Positions 58,778 to 64,000 of a stretch of DNA of 64,000 nucleotides are shown one piece after another. The position numbers and the translations under genes are program-made. The stretch comes from Terebella lapidaria (Eukaryota > Annelida > Polychaeta > Terebellida > Terebellidae). How positions within the stretch are numbered: the first letter of the stretch is position 1; every line of letters begins with the position of its first letter. The notes under the pieces were generated by a model. That model saw only the letters and a list, made by a program, of their open reading frames with translations, was not told the DNA's origin and did not search any database. Where the stretch lies: assembly GCA_949152475.1 (NCBI GenBank), contig OX424562.1:19282209-19346208 (forward strand), in the 5' to 3' direction.

Positions 58778-59479
58778 TAAGGCATTTCTGCAGAAATGCC
58801 TTTATGGTTTTGTTTCTTTTTTCACTTTTTGGTTTCCGCACAATAACTTCAGTTTGCCTCAATGTATCTTCGCCAAATTTTCACCACTGGTCAGAAATGT
58901 TATGTAGAAGAAGCCTATCGTTTTTGAGCCGGCTCCGGGGTCCGGGAGGTCCGTGAGGATGAAATCAACGTTTTTGGTTTCCGCACGATAACTCAAAAAG
59001 TATTAAGGCAATGACTGTGAAACTTTGTATGGAGGTTCATCTCCAGGGAAGAAGCCTATTGATTTTGAGGCCGATCCGTCAAACGACCTTTGAGTCGGAA
59101 TTTTTCGTTTTCGTCGATATCTCGGAAACGGTGCGTCGTAGAGCGAAAAGGACGTTATTTTCGGACTCGTGGCCCTAGACAAACATGTGTGAGGGGTATT
59201 AGGGAGGAAATTTGACCTTGATCTGAAATATTTTCGCCGAGTCGGCATTTTTCATTTTCATCGATACCTCGGAAACGGTGCGACTTTGAGCAAAACAGAC
59301 ATTAGACAGATAGTCTTAGGGGTATCAAGTTTGTCCTTCACATATATGTAATTGCACAAATGTCATATAAGTTATAGGTCTCATTTTGAGCTTCATCATG
59401 TTTTTGCTGAGTCAGCATTTTGTTTTTTTTCATGCTTCACCCTGAAATGCCTCCAAGGCCTTTAGGCCTTGACGTCTAG
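58778..59479 (+). mobile_element. Family 2 element, short copy between NUDT12 and KRTCAP2
   Basis: It starts TAAGGCATTTCTGCAGAAAT (terminal palindrome), runs through the unique region with two GGTTTCCGCACGATAACT blocks, has only about one and a half type A core units (TCGGAAACGGTGCGTCGTAG), and ends in a GGCCTTTAGGCC hairpin and GACGTCTAG at 59479. T lies on both sides. It is about 700 bases against 2.8-4.8 kb for the others, showing that length variation is in the core. Confidence 0.85.
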
Positions 59480-59835
59480 TTATTTCATCAGGGACATACA
59501 TTTCCATACTAGGCGGTTCTACCTTAGTTCCACGATGTTATATATAATTCAATATGAACAATTGCACAGCCAGGTAAGATTTAATGTACATTACTAGGCC
59601 TTGTTTTTTGGCTTTTGTTTCAATGCTTTGAAGCCAATGATGGGTCTAAAATTTGAGCATGAGTGTGTTAGCAGAAAACATATCTCACTCCATCTCTTCG
59701 GATATATCTATGGGTAGGCCCACATACTGTATAGTGTATAACATTCAAACGTTATGATTTTAAGTAACTTCAAAAAGGCGCAGTTCGCAAATAAGAAAAT
59801 CGCGTGTTAACGGGTTGGATTACAAGTCGTGTTCA

Positions 59836-59883
59836 CCAATAGCGTGGATTTCTTTTTGTGACACTTTGGCGATTTCTGATTGG
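59836..59883 (+). promoter_or_regulatory. Two CCAAT-type boxes upstream of KRTCAP2
   Basis: CCAAT at 59836-59840 and its complement ATTGG at 59879-59883 lie 38-85 bases before the KRTCAP2 start codon. A role as promoter elements is inferred from position only. Confidence 0.4.
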
Positions 59884-59920
59884 TCGAAAGCCATTTCCTG
59901 TCCATTTCCACATCAACAAC

Positions 59921-61735
59921 ATGGGTATGTTCAATCGCCGGCTTTTTATCGTGTATTTTACTCTATTTGCTAGTGTTCAACAGTTTTGCATGTGTGCATT
60001 ACTTTAAGCGATTGTTATTGCGTACACCTCTATGTCGTGAATTTTATTCTACGAGGGAAATGTTATCAGAACATAGTGACTTAGAAGTTAGACATAGCCA
60101 AATCATAATGTACCCACCTTATATTCTACATGCTGTAACATACATCAACAAAAAAAACCCCCAGCTTATTATGCTTGTATTGTAAGCCATTGCAGGCCAC
60201 TCACTCACTGCCTATGTTTTTCACACCGTCCCCGGCTTACATGTGGAATAAAGTGATACAATTTGCTTGAAATAACATTGATCTTTCAATATTGAGCACA
60301 TTATGATTTGGCTTCACTTTACCTCAACAGCTCAACATGGTGATAGAAAGTTGGCCACTGTATTCTACATGTGCTCTGCTTCATCTACCATTTCAACTTC
60401 ATAAAAGAAAGTCTATATGGCTGAGTCATAAACGATTAAACGATGCGCATATATTGCACAGACAGCACAACCTATTTTACAAATGCTTCAATGCTTCTGA
60501 TTTTATGATCACACCAAAGTTATTCCTGTCCTTATCAAACTTGATCAGTGCACTGCATTGATTTTCAATTTGATATAATTCTTGGGAGCATATGTTAACC
60601 ATGTCCAAATCAAAATGTATACCCAATAAGACGCACCATGCTATAACATATGTCAAGTTTTAACCAGTTTTCCTGTTTGTTGATACAGCTTTGTCCAGCG
60701 GTGTGTCGTTCGTCCTCTCTGCCACTCTGGCGACGCTGCTGTTTGCCGGAATGCAGATGTACCGACAGCAGCTAGCGTCCTCGGAAGTCATGACGATCAT
60801 CGGCGGCGGTCTCGGCTCAATACTATTCACGCTCATCCTCATTGTATCCTTGGCAACAGTTGGCACACTGCTTGCATATGTTTATTGCATGTTGAGCATG
60901 AAAGTTTTTACTAGTATTTCATCCAAGTGATGTATTGTTATGAGAATGTAGGAATTTTGTGAAACCATTTGAAGTTCAGCATTCACCAATCACCTTGGTT
61001 TTATTCCTCACCGAATAATAGTAAATACAGAGGGCTGATGTTGATAAATGATCTACTAACTAATAAAAAATGACACATGAACACTCCTTGACCAAGACAA
61101 CAGGCTGTGGGAAACTTTGAAAGTGCAATGTTCGGCAGAGGCTTCCAGACAAAACTCATTCCAGAAGGTTAGATAAACATCGAGAAAAGTTACAATACAA
61201 AACTCTTCCATGTACAATCAAGAATATTTTCAATTGACTGCGTTACCATGATGCTGATTCAATGTTGTTTGATGCTTTTAAATGATACAGCACCTAAATA
61301 ATAAATATTCATATCTGTTGCAGTGGTGATCTGCCTGGCTGCTGCCATGTTTGCCTCAGGTCTGATTCACAGAGTTTGCATAACCACATGGTAAGGACAC
61401 GATTATATACAATCCATGTATTTACCTGTTTTGTAGAATATATATTTATTGATGATTAATAATTTAGTTATGAATGATCTAAAAATTGTTACATTGTAGA
61501 TCGTTCAAACATTCATATACTTTATGTTATATGTATCTGAGGGACTTTTTTCCCTGAGAGTTAATTGATATACTGATACATGTAGCCTGGTTTTCTCGTG
61601 TTGATTCCTGTCCTCGTTTGATTTTCCAGTTTGATCTTCTCAATGGTTGATTTATACTACATAAACAAAGTATCGCAGTCAACATACGCTCCACCCGTGT
61701 CAGCCGCGACCCCCAACAAAGCCAAGAGGAAGTGA
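59921..61735 (+). CDS. KRTCAP2: KRTCAP2 (KCP2), oligosaccharyltransferase complex subunit
   Basis: Five exons join in phase: 59921-59924, 60689-60843, 61104-61167, 61324-61390, 61630-61735 (131 residues; vertebrate proteins are about 136). The protein is a multi-pass ER membrane subunit of the oligosaccharyltransferase complex that N-glycosylates proteins. Matches to vertebrate KRTCAP2 include [54 protein letters not shown]. Hydrophobic segments cover about residues 4-24, 38-56 and 72-108. The tail KAKRK fits a KxKxx ER-retention signal. The first exon contributes only ATGG before a GTATGT donor; this start gives MALSSG, close to the expected N-terminus. The donor after exon 60689-60843 (GTATCC) is weak, but the next exon continues the family sequence exactly. 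Confidence 0.93.
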
Positions 61736-62119
61736 TGTCATCATTACTATAGCAACACGAATATTGAATCTAGTGATATTTTAGGAATGTGTAAACTTTG
61801 TTATAACTGTGAAGAATTGATCACCATATGGAGCGATCGATTTATTCATCTTCAATATTTGTTTGAGTTCTGTCAGATATTGAATATCACATCAAAATTA
61901 CGTTGCACATTATGCATCATTGAAAATGACCCAATATTTCGAGAACATTATCTATGTATTAATTAATCAAAATTCGTCTTGTATACATATATGTTTACAC
62001 AGTGTAATGTAATAGTACTCGTGAAATTGTGTTTCCACAATATTACCTGTATTGTTTGTTTAAGATTGTGTGTATGAATATATATCATGTCTGAAGAAAG
62101 TATGTGGAAGTGAAATAAA
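61736..62119 (+). promoter_or_regulatory. KRTCAP2 3' UTR with polyadenylation signal
   Basis: AT-rich sequence follows the KRTCAP2 stop. AATAAA at 62114-62119 is the first good polyadenylation signal after the stop codon. Confidence 0.6.
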
Positions 62120-64000
62120 ATCTATTACATAACATAATGGAAGATGGAAACACAGTGTCGTTGCTTTGATAAAAGTCGTCGATATTGATCAAACACTGTA
62201 GCGTCAGGTTTTCATGAGAAGACATTTACAATACGTCATTACGTGTCCCGGTACATATATTCGCCATCATAACGTCATCACTGCGACACCAGTCTACGTC
62301 GGGTTCCCTATTTTCAAGTACCGCCACTGGCAGGCCTAGATCCTCTAATACCTATGTTATAAACCTAAACCTTGAAAGTCTAACTAGAGTCGAAATGACT
62401 TATATTATCGTGTTTTGTATGATATAAGACGCAAACGTCAATGTGCTGGCTTTAACAGAATCCGCATATATCTTTATGCATGCTGGTCTTGAGCTATCAC
62501 CAATTTTGTGTTAATACCAGTATTTTTTTGTTGCAGTGAAAATTTGGACTTTGTTAGCCATTACAATGATACTAATAATTCATGACACCATACATGGAAG
62601 TTGCTTCAGTTAGAAACATCAAAGCCTTTCCCGGTTTACCTGTGCAGTGTGCGAAGTATCACAAGAAAATCTACAGTGAAGCCTTGAAATTGGAAATATG
62701 CCATATTTATAAGATTATCTGGTCACCATGGCAACTATATTCTACATAGGCCCACAGCAATGCGGTTCCTAGTGGTTCCATCTCACGGCTGGCATGCAAA
62801 ATTCAGGTTTAAATTAATTTTATGCATAATAATTAGAAAACGACTCACATTTTGATAATTCTCGCGGCATTTCATGAATATTCGGGCGTTTGGGTCCCTA
62901 GCTCAAGAACGCATGGTTACTTTGGCAACCAATTCTGGTAACGGACCGTGATACTGGTACACATTTGGTTGTAAATTTTATTCAGGCTCATCAGCTTTGT
63001 GACATCCCGAATACACATTAAAATAGTTAATTAGGTGAAAAAAATAGCACGGAATGTTTTGATTAAAAATGTCATATCCTTGGGATATTGACACGCTTTA
63101 CAGATTAGATATGTGTAATAAACGATAAGACTAACTCTATCCTCTTTCGAAAGTAGTATCCTTACTTACTTGAGATTCACCACGCGAGATCATTCGAAGC
63201 AAAATTCAAGGTCACCGAAAATTCCCCCCAGATCTGACTCCCTATGTACTCATACAAAACTGTGTGCTCATACAATACGCACCTTCAATCTGTTTGGCTC
63301 AAACGGTAATTACTGTTATGAAATCCAGGCGCATTTCTGTTCCTTGGGCGTACAATTCTGAGGTCGATCGATTCAGGCCAGAAAATTTGATACCCATTTG
63401 CAGACGGTATAATTTCTCACCCTCACATACAAGATTAAGAGAATCCGATTTTTTTCGTAAGACATATCTCAGACAGATTTTGCTGAGAATGGTTTCTTGG
63501 AAATTGAAACCCACGCAAAAGTCGTTTCGATGTATTGACTGGCAAATTTATGGGAAAGTTCATCAGGCTATAAAAAAAGTAAATTAACAGACGCCAACAC
63601 CGAAGACGAAAACCCACGAAAATACAGTAGGTTTTAAATTGATCTTTAATAGTGACGGTAAGCTTAAATATCTGTCATATATGTCACATCATACAGTCAA
63701 GTAACGTTATCCAAGGGTCTCATAGGTTACCGGACAAAATGTACGGGTAACGTTGCATATGGGCCCATTACATAAAACTGTCATATATTTATTTGCTCGT
63801 TGTGGTGTCTTGCCTCAAAGATTCATAATTTTGTCACGGGGCCCACCGTACTACATAATATTTGCTCGAGCTTCCCGCACTGGACTAGCAATTTGTTAAA
63901 TTATAGTTAGTTTTGATTTAATGATATATTTGTGTTACATATATGCAAATAAAACGATCAAATGATTCACGATGGCTTATTGGCCGAATATAGGAGTCAG
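62120..64000. other. Right-hand intergenic sequence
   Basis: No gene recognised. A fragment related to family 1 occurs at about 63720-63765 (GGTTACCGGAC), and a TCAAGGTCA word lies near 63205. Short open frames at 63264-63617 have no recognisable content. Confidence 0.4.

Overview
This is nuclear DNA from an invertebrate animal. It has multi-exon genes with GT..AG introns, long AT-rich introns and a heavy load of repeats. DIRS retrotransposons, pearl-like elements with tandem-repeat cores and repeated TGACCTTGA-rich elements suggest a marine lophotrochozoan, most likely a mollusc. That placement is inference.

Four cellular genes can be modelled exon by exon. HAX1 lies on the minus strand (24211 down to 16989; first exon not found). 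A 406-residue RING-finger protein with a second C-terminal Cys/His zinc module lies on the plus strand (44442-53773, 14 coding exons). NUDT12, the ankyrin/NUDIX NAD(H) and NAD-capped RNA hydrolase, lies on the minus strand (57517 down to 55271, 6 exons). KRTCAP2, a small membrane subunit of the oligosaccharyltransferase complex, lies on the plus strand (59921-61735, 5 exons). The RING gene and NUDT12 converge. NUDT12 and KRTCAP2 are head to head about 2.4 kb apart.

The left quarter is dominated by two DIRS-type tyrosine-recombinase retrotransposons. One is cut by the window start (1-4500, plus strand). The other is complete (9507-16169, minus strand) and shows the canonical DIRS anatomy of inverted terminal repeats plus an internal complementary region. 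The first has a complete recombinase frame but a broken RT/RNase H reading frame. The second is frameshifted in several places.

Three families of probably non-autonomous elements share one layout: a terminal palindrome, a low-complexity tract, tandem core repeats, and (in two families) a second hairpin at the other end. Family 1 is at 5066-7476 and 22994-23830. Family 2 is at 31235-34684, 46341-51099 (with another copy nested inside it) and 58778-59479. Family 3 is at 26590-27080. They resemble Helentron/pearl-type elements. The nested copy sits between two T residues of a recoverable empty site.

Between HAX1 exon 2 and the RING gene (24.2-44.4 kb) there is no recognised cellular coding exon. 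It holds satellites of 121, 132, 130 and 145 bp, a cluster of interleaved inverted-repeat elements (27.9-30.0 kb) and a decayed Ty3/gypsy element (about 39.9-42.3 kb).
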